Positions 48,637 to 60,443 of a stretch of DNA of 64,000 nucleotides are shown here, in pieces. A program made the position numbers and the translations under genes. The notes under the pieces are model-generated. The model was not told the origin of the DNA. It worked only from the letters and a program-made list of their open reading frames with translations, and searched no databases. Position 1 is the stretch's first letter. Every line of letters begins with the position of its first letter. The stretch covers positions 62,001 through 126,000 of the forward strand of contig QJNS01000032.1 in NCBI GenBank assembly GCA_004154925.1, given 5' to 3'. This DNA is from Monosporascus cannonballus. Taxonomy: Eukaryota > Ascomycota > Sordariomycetes > Xylariales.

Positions 48637-51600
48637 GATTTTTGGCGGGTTCCCAGATGTTCTCGGAATTTAAATATTTTTTCCACTTAATTCGGTATTG
48701 GGTAAATCTGTTTTATTTTCGCATATTAAGGATTTTCTCAATTTCATATATTTATTCGTCTTTTATTTCCTTATCGTTTTATGCCGTATATACTTTAATT
48801 ATATTTATTATTAATTTACGTAAAAAAATATGAAAAGTTAATTAAACTTTAATTTCAAATGGAAATTCTAATTAATAATTATTTTTTAAGATTTTTTTAT
48901 TGATCTTATATAAACCGATACACTTAAAATTAAGTTTTTCGTTAAGTCGTTTTGTTTAAATATTTATGATAATAAAAAAAATTATTTTCCCTTTTTCGAA
49001 AATTAATTTTTTTAACCTTTTTTAGTTAGAATATTTACTTATTTAATTCCGTACGAATTTTTGTTCTATCTTTATTTCTTAATATAGCTATCGTAATTAT
49101 TTTAATATAAAAATTATTTTGATATTAATTGGACCGTTATTATGTATTTTTCTGTAAATTTTTGCAATAAAACCAAAATTTATATTTATAGGTATTATTT
49201 TAATGTTTTTATAATAACTGGTATTATAAGTTAATTATGCGATTAATAATTTCTTAATCTAGTTATTTTGCTTATAATTAGTATAATATCGTCAATAAGT
49301 TCTTAAAATTTAATTTATTCGTTTTATTTATTTATTTATATATGGTTTAAAAATATTAAATAATTTGTATTTTAAGCCGATTTATGTTATTAAATTTTGC
49401 CAAAACTTTAATGCAAATATTAATCCTTTATTTAATATAGTATATTTAAAAAATATATGCAAAATATTCGGCATTTATATTTTCGTAATATAATAAAAAA
49501 TAAAAAGATTTCGTAAATCGATCGACGATTACGAAAATTTTATCGTAATGTATTCCTATAACTGGATTTTTTGATATAAGAAATTTAGTAATAAAGTCAA
49601 ATATAACTAAATATTATGGTCGTTTTATAACTAATAACGGCTATAGTTTTCCGTATGGCTTATATTATTAAGCCTTTATTCTGGCGCAAATATCGTATTA
49701 TCGTATAACATTTTATATTATTAATTTTATTTTAAGGAAAAAAATATACGTTAAAATCGTTTTAAGGTCTTATAGATCCTTGGATATTTATATAACTAAT
49801 ATTCGTATATTTTTCGTATTAAATCCTTTTAATATTTTTCTAGAACTTATATTTTATGTATTCTTTGGTTTTTTTCAAAACCGTTATTATATTATTAGAT
49901 TTTCTAATATATATTGCTAGGTATTACCCGAATTGTTATAATTTGTTATAAGCGTAAATATCCTTTTATAATGGTATCGAAAATTATATGGCTAATTTTA
50001 ACTAATTTTTTTCGAAATTTAATTACCTGCTTAAGACATTTACTTTGCCGTTTTCTGAATTTTGCTTATAAATAATAATAAAATCGAAGTTCGCTAATTT
50101 TTCCGCGTATTGAAATTATCGTTTTATAAGTTCTTTAATTATGGTAAATTAAGTAAGATTTTAATAATTTGTATAAACCTTAACCTGGTATAAGCTTCTT
50201 TTTAAAAAATACCTAAACTCTCGAAATATCATAATAATAGCCATAAATTCCTTATTTAGAATACCGTAATTAATTTCCGCTTTCTTTAATTTATACGAAA
50301 AAAATATAATAAGGTACAATTTGCTATAATTATCTTATTATCCGATTATTACGCCTAATATATAATCCGAAATACTGGTTTTTAGCTTAATGGGGCGGTT
50401 TAAATTGTATATAATTAGTATTAATTCGTTAATAATCGTATTCTTAATTTTCTAAAATACCTTTTCCGTATTTAATGTTTATTTAAATTCTTTTGTAAAA
50501 TTTATTAAAGATATAATTATCCTGCCAAAATTTCGAATAAATTTCCTATAATAATTGGCGAATCCAAAGCATATTTATATCTCCTTAACCGTTATTAACG
50601 TTTATTATTCTATAACTGCAGCGATTTTTTTAAAGTCTATCTTAATATATCTTAAGGTAATAATATATCCCAGATATTCTACTTTTTATATATGGAATTA
50701 ATTCTTTTTTACGTTAATAAATAGCTTTACGTCCTATAAAGCTTAAAAAATTTTATAAACATATCTTATATATGCTTTTTTATTTTCGAAAAAATAAAAA
50801 TATCGTCAAAATAACAAACGACAAAAATATTAAGGTATTTTCGTAATATATGGTTAATTATACGTTTAAAAATTACTAATACGTTTATAAGTCTTATTAA
50901 TATAACCAAATATTTAAATAATTCGTATTTTGTTTTAAAAATTATCTTTTATTTATATTTTTTCTTAATTCTAATAAGGTTATATTTATCTTTAAGATTA
51001 AATGTTATAAATTATTTGGCTTTATAAAATTAATTTTTTATTTCCGTAATTAAGGGTAATAATATTCGATTTTTAATAATAATATTATTTAATTATCGAT
51101 AATTAATTACGAATCGTAATTTCTTATTTTTTTAATACGAAAAACATAAGATATTCTGCTAGTAACTTTAAAAATCGAATCCATTCCTTTTATAACCGAT
51201 TTTCCAGGTATTTTTTAAAAGTACGTAACTTATTTCCGTTAAGATTATAAATAAGGTAAAACCTTACCAAAAATTCTTTTTTAAAAATTATTTTATAATT
51301 TTATTTATTAAATTCGAATAATTTCGTATCGAATTCCTTTTTAAAAAGTTGTTTATATTTATAGTATTATAATAATATATTAATTAAACTTTCTAATTTT
51401 TAGGGTTATTATTTTTTTTAATTTTAAATCGTTATTTAATTGTTTTAATTTCGTTTTAATAATAATAGCGATACGTTATATTCTTTTTAATATCCGTTTT
51501 CTTTCTTATATTTTATTCCTTTAAGTAATAAGGTTTTTATCGTATTTTTATGCTTATATTTGTTGTTATTATCGATTAAATATTAAGATCGTAATTTCTT

Positions 51601-53896
51601 TTTTTATTAATAAAAAATAAAATAAATTTTATTTAGCCAGTTCTGCCGTTAATCAAAATTCCTTACTAACGTATCCATAATAATCCTAAAATTATATCGT
51701 AATTTCTAAATAAAACGATATCGAAATTAATTATTTAATATCATTTTTAAACAAAACTTTCGAAATAATTAATTTTGCTTATAATTTTCCTGTTATCGTA
51801 AGCAAATTTCTAACTTTCGGTATTCGTTATTATATAGGGTTTTAACTTATATCTCCATAATAATTTAAATTTAAGTACTATATCTAGTATAATATAAATT
51901 CCGCCTAAAGTTCTGTAATTTACCATTATGGTATACCAATACGTTCCGATTCGTATATCCAGAATAATAAAGTTGTTAACGTTTTTTATCGTTACGTTTA
52001 AAGCCTTTTTTAAAAAAAAATTTTAATTCCTTTAAGTTTCGTTATTTTACGGCTTTTTTATAAATAACTTTTTTTGAATTCTTATTCGAATTTATCGAAT
52101 CTTACTTATAATTTTTTTATTTAACGCGTTAAATTATTATATCTATTGTTATTGCCGGCGTATTATTCCTTTAAACCGTATTAATTACTTTTAGTTTTTT
52201 TGCAATTTCTTTATTAAATAAATTATTCTTTTATATCCGCAATTACATCCTATTATATATCATTTTAATTATTATTTTATAAATTTCTTATAAATTAACG
52301 TATTTTTTTATTAATTTTTCTTTTTTGGGAATCCGTAATAAATACTAATTAAAAATAAAGATCCGTAATAACTTTTTAATAATATTTCTTAACCGTACGT
52401 TAAATTAACTCCTTTTCCGTTTAATAATTATACCATCCATAATAACAAAAAAAGTTTTTTTATAGGTATTACTTTTTTTCGGGCTAGCTTTTTGCTTTAG
52501 CCAATTATTAGATATTTCTTAAGGCTATAGTTCGAAAATATCGATACCATTACTTATCGTCCTTATTATCTTTAGTACGGTTTAGAAAATCGAATCCTTT
52601 ATAATATATACGGATAATTCGTTCGTAAATATGTTATTTCCATTTTTCATAATCGGGATATTTTCGTCGTTGACAATATATGGCGTACATTTTACCATAT
52701 CGATTAGGGATTCCGGAACAGATTTTTTCTATCCAATTCTGATATTTGCATAATTATTTTCGTAATATTTTTTATTATATTTACAATACCTATTAAGCCA
52801 GCTTTCTGGCTTTTTGCATTTTTCGTCAAATCTCTTATTATAATAATCCCTATTAGACCTTTTGCCGTAAACCTGATATATACTTAATTTAAATTATGTT
52901 AATAGCTTTACCGTTATTTCCTTAATTATTTCTGGATTATCTTTCCGGTATAAGGGTTTAATTATTTTATTATAGCTTCTTAAATTTTTTACATTTATAA
53001 ATTTTATGTCCCATTTTGCCATAATTAAAACATTTAATCTAGCTCTAATTTTGTTTATAGGTAACGCCGAATTTTATAAGTCCTAACGCCGTTCCGTAAG
53101 AAATAAAGGGTACGTTTTGTTTTTTTCTCTAATTAAACTTATTATATCCCGAACGTAAAACATATTATTTTTTTTTCTTTTATCGTTTTTCAAATTGTTA
53201 ATTATTAATCTTAATTACTTTTATAATATACCGGTCCAGGGTAATTAATTATTCGATCCGAATAATCTTATTTTTTATATTATCTTTTAACCTTTTGTAA
53301 AATATATCGATAAAAATATCGGTTTCGTTATTTCTTTATTTAACCTTAACTGCAAAACTTTTAAAAATTACGGCGTACTTAAACGTAAATCTTTTTTATC
53401 GAAATTACAAAAGTTATTAAGCCGTAAATCGCTTTTTATCCGGATTACCGAAATTATCGTATATTTTATTTTCGAAATTAATATCAAATAAAAAAATCTT
53501 ATTAAAAAAAATTTCCTTATCCGGCTTTTTTATTTCCAAAAAATTTCTTATAATAAACTTAAACCAATTAACCGTATTTCCCGTTAGGTATACTCTTATT
53601 ATTAAAACCTGATTTGCTAAGTTATTAAGGTTTAAAAAGCGAAAATAAATTCGTACCTAAATTAAGAAAGTCTAAGGGTTACCTTTTTTATTATAGGGCT
53701 CCGGCTTTTTAAGTTTTATACGGGCGAAAGAAAATTAAGCAGATGGCATAGCTTTAATTTCTCGGATCTCTTTTTCCAATTCTTAAATTCGAGCCTAAAG
53801 TTATTAAATAAGGGGCTTTTAAGCGCTGGTTAATATTTTAACAATATATAATATTACTTAAGATTTAACGGTATTATTAAATAAAAGCTTGCAACG
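48610..53896 (-). pseudogene. Element I gag-pol polyprotein remnant
   Basis: Minus-strand order: gag (about 53,880-52,320; the capsid part near 53,420-53,620 reads NTVNWFKFIIRNFLE), protease (about 51,975-51,760), reverse transcriptase with YFDD at 50802-50813, RNase H (about 50,430-50,280), integrase (about 50,200-48,850) and chromodomain (about 48,750-48,610). Many TAA/TAG stops. Confidence 0.83.
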
Positions 53897-54269
53897 TATA
53901 ACGGCTAAATAATTTAACTAACTATTAAACCTTACATAGACGGGTTTATATTAACAGAAATATTATAAAAATCTAAATAATAAATACAATAACGTATTAC
54001 GTCTTGTAATACCAAAAATACCTTAAATAATAATATTATATTGCAAACTGAAATTATTTAAACTATGGAATTAATAAACGTATATATTTTCCTTTTTTGG
54101 CTTAATTATTTATAATTATTCGGCGGGTAGTAATTATGATCGCTAATAATCCCTTTTGATCACTTCTGATTACTAGCTTAGCAATGATCACTATCACGTA
54201 ACCCATAAAGTGGCCCGTATGATCCTTGTTTAACTATTTCTTGAGGCCGGAGCTTATTGGGTCGTAACA
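53897..54269 (-). repeat. Element I right (5') LTR
   Basis: 373 bp from TATAACGGC to GGGTCGTAACA, followed by TSD ACCCG. The E-box-like site is TCACGTAAC (54194-54202), one RIP change from CACGTG. Confidence 0.92.
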
Positions 54270-54274
54270 ACCCG

Positions 54275-55080
54275 TTTAATAACGTTAAAACTTAACGTTA
54301 TAAACAAATATATTAAATAATTTAATTATATTTTAAAAGGTATATAAGCGGATATCCGGAGTATTTAGGATTATATGGTATTTTATTATTAAGAGTTACC
54401 GGCTTTATAACTTAACCCTATAAGGCTAAAAACAATATTTTATACGTTATTTTAATATGAAATCCTGCGATCTTATTTCCAAGATTTGTCCTTACCGTTC
54501 GAATTTCCCTTTTATTATAGATATATTAGGAGAAACTATGAGATAAACTTTTAATTATATTAAAAACCTAAGCAAAAATAATTTTAAATATATAAAAGCA
54601 ATTAGGCTTAATTAGATTTTGAAATTAACGTATTAAGTAAAGGCGCAAAAAACGTTTTGAAAAACTTACCAAATAAAATATTTAAAAAAAGTTTGGCGTT
54701 ATTAATTACGTTTATATTAAAATAACTTTTGCCGTATTCGGTAATACCAACCTTAGGTTTTATATAAATGGAAACTTTCGAGAAAAATAATTAAAAATAA
54801 TTTAAATTAAAAACAGTTATAGTATTAGCTTATTAACTGCAACTAAAATAATTTTCTCTTTTTTTTTTTTCGCTATATTAGACTTATAGAAGTAACTGGT
54901 TATAATAAATTTAATTCATTATTATAATAATTATTTTAAAGCAATTTTTTAAGAAAAATAAATTTACGGTATTATTTATTTCGCGTAAAAGTAATGTGTA
55001 TTATTTTTATAATATATTAATTATTTCAAATTATTTCCTCACTTTTTGTTTAATAGGCTTTAAATTTACGTATTTTGCTG
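54275..55080. other. AT-rich unassigned stretch before the compartment border
   Basis: No element, repeat or gene is recognisable. The composition changes abruptly at about 55,080-55,100. Confidence 0.6.
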
Positions 55081-55095
55081 ATGGGTAATCGTAAG

Positions 55096-55129
55096 TACCT
55101 AATAGGTCCTTGACATTACCTATTGGGTA
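55096..55129. repeat. Imperfect inverted repeat at the AT/GC border
   Basis: TACCTAATAGG and CCTATTGGGTA face each other across 12 bp, with 10 of 11 bases pairing. It is followed by further GGGTA/GTGGG motifs. It lies at the transition from the decayed block to the gene-bearing part. Confidence 0.6.
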
Positions 55130-55240
55130 CCCGTGGGCCGTGGGTAATTTTCGGTGGGTGGTTCCTCCCTCACCCTAGCCACAACCACCTGTCGTTAGTC
55201 TCTGAGAATGGAGTCTGTAACGGGTGCTCCAATGCTTTGC

Positions 55241-56126
55241 CTAGAACCCGCCCATCTCTACATCCCCGTCCTGTTGTGCGTGACCTTGCTCCTGATGGCC
55301 CTGTTCTCTCTCTTCGAAGAAGCTCGCCGAGCGGGACATTGAACGTCTCTTGATGTTCTTAGGCATCCAGTCTTGAAAGTTTCCGTCATTATAAGTGATG
55401 GGTGTACCTGCGTATTTGTAGTGTTAGTCAAGGCTTTCGGCGTGCGGGTGAGAGGCAGGAGGGTATACCTGGATGATAGCCGGACGCAGGATCCAAGTCG
55501 GCATCGTCAAAGTCGGCAAGCCCACCACTTATGCGGGAAAGTACCTTACCGCTGTCTCTGCCGTGGAAGGATGCTCCCCTCAGATTGAGGTTGCCCTGGA
55601 ATTGTTGGGAAGCGTGAGCAGTGGATCCTTCGGCGTCATCTTGGACGAGATTGGAGCCATTCTCGAACTTGGACCTGGCCGTTTCTTTCTGAACCTGCTC
55701 GAGCGCTTGGTAGAGGGCAAGCGGATCTACGCCCGTGGTTTGACGTGCCGCGTAGTAGCGCTTGCCCGTGCCATTGCCGAAAGGTGCCTTAGGCCTCTGC
55801 CCGGTCTTCTTAACCCCCCCTCGCAGCTTCTTGGGGAGACGGTGCTTGCTTTTTCTGTGGGTCCAAGTAGCCGAGCCGCTGTTGAATATGGGCCTGCTGA
55901 ATCGTTGCAGATTCTTGATTCTCTTTCCGAGGGGTGCAGACGACATGGCCGTGGGGTCTCCGGTATGAGAAGCGGGAGCCTGGGTGAAAGGCAACGTAGA
56001 AGGTGCCGCGATGTTCGAGAGATTGTCTGAATTCACATCCTCAGTCTTCGTCGGGGCGGCGAGCTCCATCTTGTCGAGATCGTCGACACTGAGGTTTCTC
56101 AGTCGGGCAGTGAGCGGCTCAGACAT
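55241..56126 (-). CDS. Unrecognised basic protein, two exons
   Basis: Exon 1 is 56126-55469 and exon 2 is 55407-55241, with a 61-bp intron (55468-55408) and a 274-residue product. The intron has a GTATAC donor, a CTAAC branch site and a TACGCAG acceptor, typical for ascomycetes; splicing replaces an early stop by a coherent C-terminus. The ATG at 56126 has A at -3; the reading frame continues upstream but without another ATG nearby. The N-terminus (MSEPLTARLRNLSVDDLDKM) is acidic-helical. Residues about 65-130 are strongly basic (KSKHRLPKKLRGGVKK, a likely nuclear signal). The end is Ser/Glu/Gln-rich (RRSMSRSASFFEERE) and closes with DVEMGGF. I know no domain for it; a nuclear role is a guess from the basic part. 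It is the gene nearest to the retrotransposon block and shows no RIP damage. Confidence 0.75.
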
Positions 56127-59100
56127 TATGATAGTGTCTGGGGAGTGGTATTTGGGTATGAGAATGGATAGGAATGACTTGTAACTCAAATACTGAGGGA
56201 AGCTGTCTCACTTGAGTGAGTTGTAGCTGTTGATGTTGAAGGTCTTTCGGGAGTAAGGGTGCATGGCAGGTTGCCCACGCAGATGTGTGTGGGCGTACGG
56301 GGTAGAGCTACCAGAGCAACCAAGGTCACTGCTACTTAAATGAAAATAAATGGCGAAGGTCTTCCGTGATTTTAAAACAGGATATAGGATTCTTGTGAAA
56401 GTTACTGTGGAGAACTAGAATCCCGATTACGCTGTTACCTTGCCTTTTGGTGGCCTTGATTCAGTGCGTTGCCCTGGCGAAAATTCCCCTTAGTGCCCGC
56501 AGTAGAAGGACTACTCGAAAATGGAACCTATTTTACCCATGCGTTTATGATATGTAGGTTCAGTAGTAGAGTAAGCTCAAAGGGGAGATCCAAAAATCTC
56601 ATAGGTCTTAATGATCTACAGTCGGCTGTGCCATGAGCCATGAGCTGAAAGATGGGGGAAGGCGCAAGATATGAGGGACGGCACCGGAGGTCTCAGAATT
56701 TTCAGTTACCGAGAATCATTTCCCCCTCTAACTATAACCTCTACCTACGATCACCATCTGGCATAACCTATTGCCAGAGTTCCATTGGCTTGTAACTGAA
56801 CACTTATGCCATCGTTCAACTTAAGCGGCACTCCAGACCCATGAAGCAACAAGACTAGTTCTGGAATTGTGCCTCGTTTGTACGTTTGTTCATGACTTCA
56901 AACACATCAAATTCGGATACCAATTTTCTACAAACCTGGTGGCACCCTGGGAAGAAAGCTGGCGAACCGTTGCACCACCACGGCCGGAAAGCGAGTCAAT
57001 ACTGTACTAACTTCTTCTCATTCTCAGCGAGAACCGTATGTCCTCTGCCAGGTTAACAGTCACTTAACGGAAACCCACCAATCCATGGAGGGACGGAGCC
57101 CTGCTCTTCAGCCAAGCTTTTGTTTGCCACGAGGTCCCCTAAGCTTCCTGATATGGGCGAGGTTTGGCGTCCGACTTCAGTTCATATCGCTCTTAAGATG
57201 ACCCAGTGCCTAGCGCACCTCGGTATCCCGAATACACTCCTTACCATGGGACGAGGGGTGCTGTCTCGCATGGTACAAGCACTAAACACGAGGGTCTCGA
57301 GTTAGCTATACACCAGAATACGATGGAGAGGCTACGGACACCTGGTGCTAATTATAATAACATCGACAAATACGCCTTCGACTGTACCGCGTCGGCTTCA
57401 TCCGAGTTATCATCTCCACCATATTTGCAGACGGGACAGTCCTCCATTTGGCAACAGCAAGGGAGACGTCAACACCAACATCCTCGCTCCATACAACGTT
57501 CCTCCGGATTAGACCAAACCTCTTGAGCATGCTTGTTGAATAAGAAGATACATCACCCTCTGGGCGGATCGGTGGGCTAGCACTCCGTCTACTCCTCCAC
57601 CCACCCCTAAGGTACCTGTATATACGAAACCAGAATGACGTGCAAGAATAAGCCAGTACTAGCCTTAGAATGACTCGCTAGGCTCCATTCCGGGCCGCGA
57701 GTAATGGCGGGGCGTGCGAGAATAACACGCTCCTGACGCAGGCGGCGGACGCCTGGAAGACGGACCGGGTGTCTCGGCCCCGCTACCACGTCATGGGATA
57801 CAAGATCGCGGCGCTTGGGAGCGCGAAAACGGCTTCCCCGAAGTCGTTACGCAGGAGGACTCAGCGCACGATACCCAGGATCTGCTCTAGGAGGACCTCC
57901 CGGGCTCGACAGGCCGCTACAAGGTCGCGGCAATCGAATTAAGAGATCATATTGTCCTTCCAATGTTTCGGTCGTCAATCTTGCTGCCCTTGCCCCTTAA
58001 TTTCTTGAAGTCGTAGGCAGGAGAAGATATTGTACTGACTCTGGAGGCTACAGTGCATACACAAACACAAGGCCTTGGTGGAAGAGATCCACGGAGACGC
58101 AACGGCTGGGTCCCTGACACATTAACCGCTATTCGAACGCGATATTAAAGGGGCTAGCGGGGGGCGAAGGGGCGGGATGGTCTCGTGCAGGGGAGATCAG
58201 GGGGCCTCAGCTGTTTAACTTCGCAGTCGACGGCGCGGACCCCAATGGGCATAAATAAGCGGACAATTATATGGAGCGACTGGACAGTTACGACAAGCAT
58301 AGGGGCCACCACAAGACGGGGTAGTGGTAGTCGCCGACCCCGGGATGGGAAATCGCCGCTGCCGAACCCACTGAATTGGCAGTCACAATCGCCGACCTGA
58401 GATTGGAAGTTGCGGTCGCCGACATGAGACAAGATGTCACAGCCGCTGAAATAAGATCAGGAGCCAGGCCGCCGACCCAGAGACCAGAAATTGCAGTCAC
58501 CGACTTGAAATGAAAGTCACGTCGTCGACCTGAGATCGGGACCCAGTGAAAGTGCAAAGGCATCTTCGTCGACCCCTTCAGCCGGATACGGGATCCTCCT
58601 TGAGGCGGAGCGGCCGTGTCGCGGTTCTCCCCTGGAAACCCCTGTCGCCGCAATTAGCCGCACTTGGCCGAACGCCGCTCCTCCTGGCGTACATATGCTG
58701 GGGGTGTTGGGGTAGTCCAGTCGCGTCTTTATTGCCGTCCGCCGCTCGGCTTGTGCGAGCGTTGTGGGGGGCCATGTGCTACAGGGGCACGGCCTACATG
58801 CACGTATCGTGCACGGCGGCTACAACGCCGAACCTCTGGGGACAAGCTCGAGGGTTGTAAGGGCTACTCCTGGTGGTGGCGGCCGGATATGGTTGTGGAT
58901 TGGGATTTGTCCGACACGTCGGGGTTGGTTCGGACGGCATAGTGCGCCGGTAGCTTTGCGGGATGCAAAGGAGATGGCCGAGTGCCTATATAGAGAAGTC
59001 GGTAGGCTGCTGAAAGCGTCGGTGATCAAATTGCCCCTGAACGTATGATGGATACCAGTTAGGGATAGATAGAATCGATGCATCACGATGGAAGTGGCAT

Positions 59101-59348
59101 TTACCCCGAGACCAGACTGAGAAGGTGGCTTAGAGACGCTATGTTAAATTGTGAGCCAGTTCTTATGCTAAACCAGGGGACGTACCATCGGTGCCGCGAC
59201 TCTGATCTTGCGTGATGTACTATACAACTCTAAGCTGGCTAGAACTGCTTCGCCATTCATGCACCAGGTTATCCATTCCCGTCTTCCCTTGGTCGAGTTA
59301 ACTTAACAGTGGATCTCCTTTTCTAATCGCTCCGAATCCGTTACCGGA
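56127..59348. other. Intergenic region, 3.2 kb
   Basis: It holds the upstream region of the basic-protein gene and the downstream region of the SNARE gene. No convincing gene is found; short open frames on both strands overlap each other and resemble nothing. GC-rich stretches occur at about 57,680-57,940 and 58,140-58,960, the second with a degenerate repeat. A diverged exon cannot be excluded. Confidence 0.55.
58340..58540. repeat. Degenerate tandem repeat, about 27 bp period
   Basis: Units start with TCGCCGACCTGAGA-like sequence (TCGCCGACCTGAGATTGG, TCGCCGACATGAGACAAG, TCACCGACTTGAAATG, TCGTCGACCTGAGATCGG), spaced 25-28 bp. In one plus frame it reads as nine-residue units (VAVADMRQD type) until a stop, so it may derive from a coding repeat. 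Confidence 0.6.
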
Positions 59349-60443
59349 TCATGATATCTTCTTAACCCTCTTCTTGGCGACTCCCACTTTGGCGCCCACG
59401 ACGTCCGCCTGGTTGTTGACATCGTCCAGCATCAGGAGTTGCTGGTTGACTTCTTCGTGTATCGCTTCGGCCATCTCGCGCTGCCTCCTCACGATCTTCG
59501 CTATGTCTCTCACGTCCTCATCCTGCTCCTGCATCATCTGCTTCTGCAGCTGAAGCACGCCCTCGTTATTCTTGTCCCGCGTCCGTTCCGTCTCCGGCAG
59601 AGGCGCGCCGAGCACCCTCCTGCCGGCGTGGGGTCCGTTGCCTATAAGCGAGGATTTGTCGGCCACTGACGGCATCGCTTTATGGGAGGACGTCCTTGAG
59701 TTAGCTGATATGGTGTTGCTTAGCTTCTCCAGGTCATCCCTCTCCACCCGCGCGGCCGCGAGCAGATCCTTACGCCGCCTTAGCTCACCCTCGCCGAGCC
59801 TCTTGCTGTCCTGCATCGCTCTCAGGCCGTCTCCGAGGAAGGTTAACAGACTTCCCGCCTTGATGATTGCCTTCTTCGCCGCTGATCCGGCCTCTAGCAT
59901 CGTCGAGTTGTCGGTCGCATTATCTCTCCTCGAGAGACACTGCCTAGCCTCCTGTAAGTCCCTCTTCATCTCGCCGTGCAGATCAAGCCACGTCCCTGGA
60001 TCTTGCGCCGCAGCCCTATTCGCAGCGTCCTTGTTGGGGATGCCGTATCCGCCTCGCACACTTGCCGAGCTGTTGCCGGCACTCCCCATGTTCGGAAGGT
60101 TCAGAAATGTCCGCCACGCCGACGTTTCGCGCCACCGTCTGTCGGGTGACTCTGCAATTGCGCGGAGATAGGACTCGAGCCCTCGCCGACGGTCCTCGGT
60201 GAGCTCGGGCGACGTGACGGTGGACTTGAACCAGGTCTTGCCAGGTAAGGGAGCTGGTGGCGCAGCGCCGACGGCGGCGGTGAGGGTCTGGTGTAGTTTT
60301 GCAAAATCGGAATAACGCTTCTGGACAACGAAGGTTCGCAGCGGGAGACGCAATGTGATGTTATAGAGGGTGTACGGCTTGGAATTGTCGGCGGGCGTAT
60401 GTTGAGAAGTTGTCGGAATGGTTATTTCGGCGGGGGGCGCCAT
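59349..60443 (-). CDS. VAM7: Vacuolar PX-domain Qc-SNARE, Vam7 type
   Basis: A 364-residue protein without introns. A PX domain covers residues about 21-118: RYSDF (43-47) gives the arginine that binds phosphatidylinositol 3-phosphate, followed by the proline loop PPAPLPGK (62-69) and the basic EDRRRGLESYL. A coiled SNARE motif lies at the C-terminus (about 298-360) with Gln335 as the likely zero-layer residue, so it is a Qc-SNARE. There is no membrane segment, as in yeast Vam7, which is recruited to the vacuole by its PX domain and the HOPS complex and pairs with Vam3, Vti1 and Nyv1 in homotypic vacuole fusion. The ATG at 60443 has a strong context (GCC before, G after); a longer frame upstream begins only with TTG. 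It is somewhat longer than the yeast protein (316), mainly in the linker. Confidence 0.9.
   Translation of the reverse strand: MAPPAEITIPTTSQHTPADNSKPYTLYNITLRLPLRTFVVQKRYSDFAKLHQTLTAAVGAAPPAPLPGKTWFKSTVTSPELTEDRRRGLESYLRAIAESPDRRWRETSAWRTFLNLPNMGSAGNSSASVRGGYGIPNKDAANRAAAQDPGTWLDLHGEMKRDLQEARQCLSRRDNATDNSTMLEAGSAAKKAIIKAGSLLTFLGDGLRAMQDSKRLGEGELRRRKDLLAAARVERDDLEKLSNTISANSRTSSHKAMPSVADKSSLIGNGPHAGRRVLGAPLPETERTRDKNNEGVLQLQKQMMQEQDEDVRDIAKIVRRQREMAEAIHEEVNQQLLMLDDVNNQADVVGAKVGVAKKRVKKIS

Larger units (their letters stand above)
47555..54269 (-). mobile_element. Element I, full-length chromovirus
   Basis: 6,715 bp with TSD ACCCG (47550-47554 and 54270-54274). LTRs are 375 and 373 bp. It is uninterrupted, with gag-pol on the minus strand and the 3' LTR at the left. 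The polypurine tract (minus strand, GGGAGAGGGAAGATTA) abuts the left LTR. Its LTR middle resembles that of element C. Confidence 0.93.

Noticed and set aside
1..55080. Short direct repeats as a possible CRISPR array
   Set aside because: Repeats are LTRs, target duplications or AT-rich runs; there is no regular repeat-spacer pattern, and the genome is eukaryotic.
55473..56030. 185-codon plus-strand frame
   Set aside because: Antisense to exon 1 of the basic-protein gene, which has splice signals and a sensible start on the minus strand.
57690..57960. GC-rich stretch with coding-like plus-strand frames
   Set aside because: Two frames look equally plausible, both with stops, and no domain or splice signals support a gene.
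58664..58942. Cysteine-containing frame (CERCGGPCATGARPTC) that could suggest a zinc motif
   Set aside because: It overlaps several open frames on both strands in GC-rich sequence, lacks a supported start and has no related neighbour.
59572..60171. 199-codon plus-strand frame
   Set aside because: Antisense shadow of the PX-SNARE gene.
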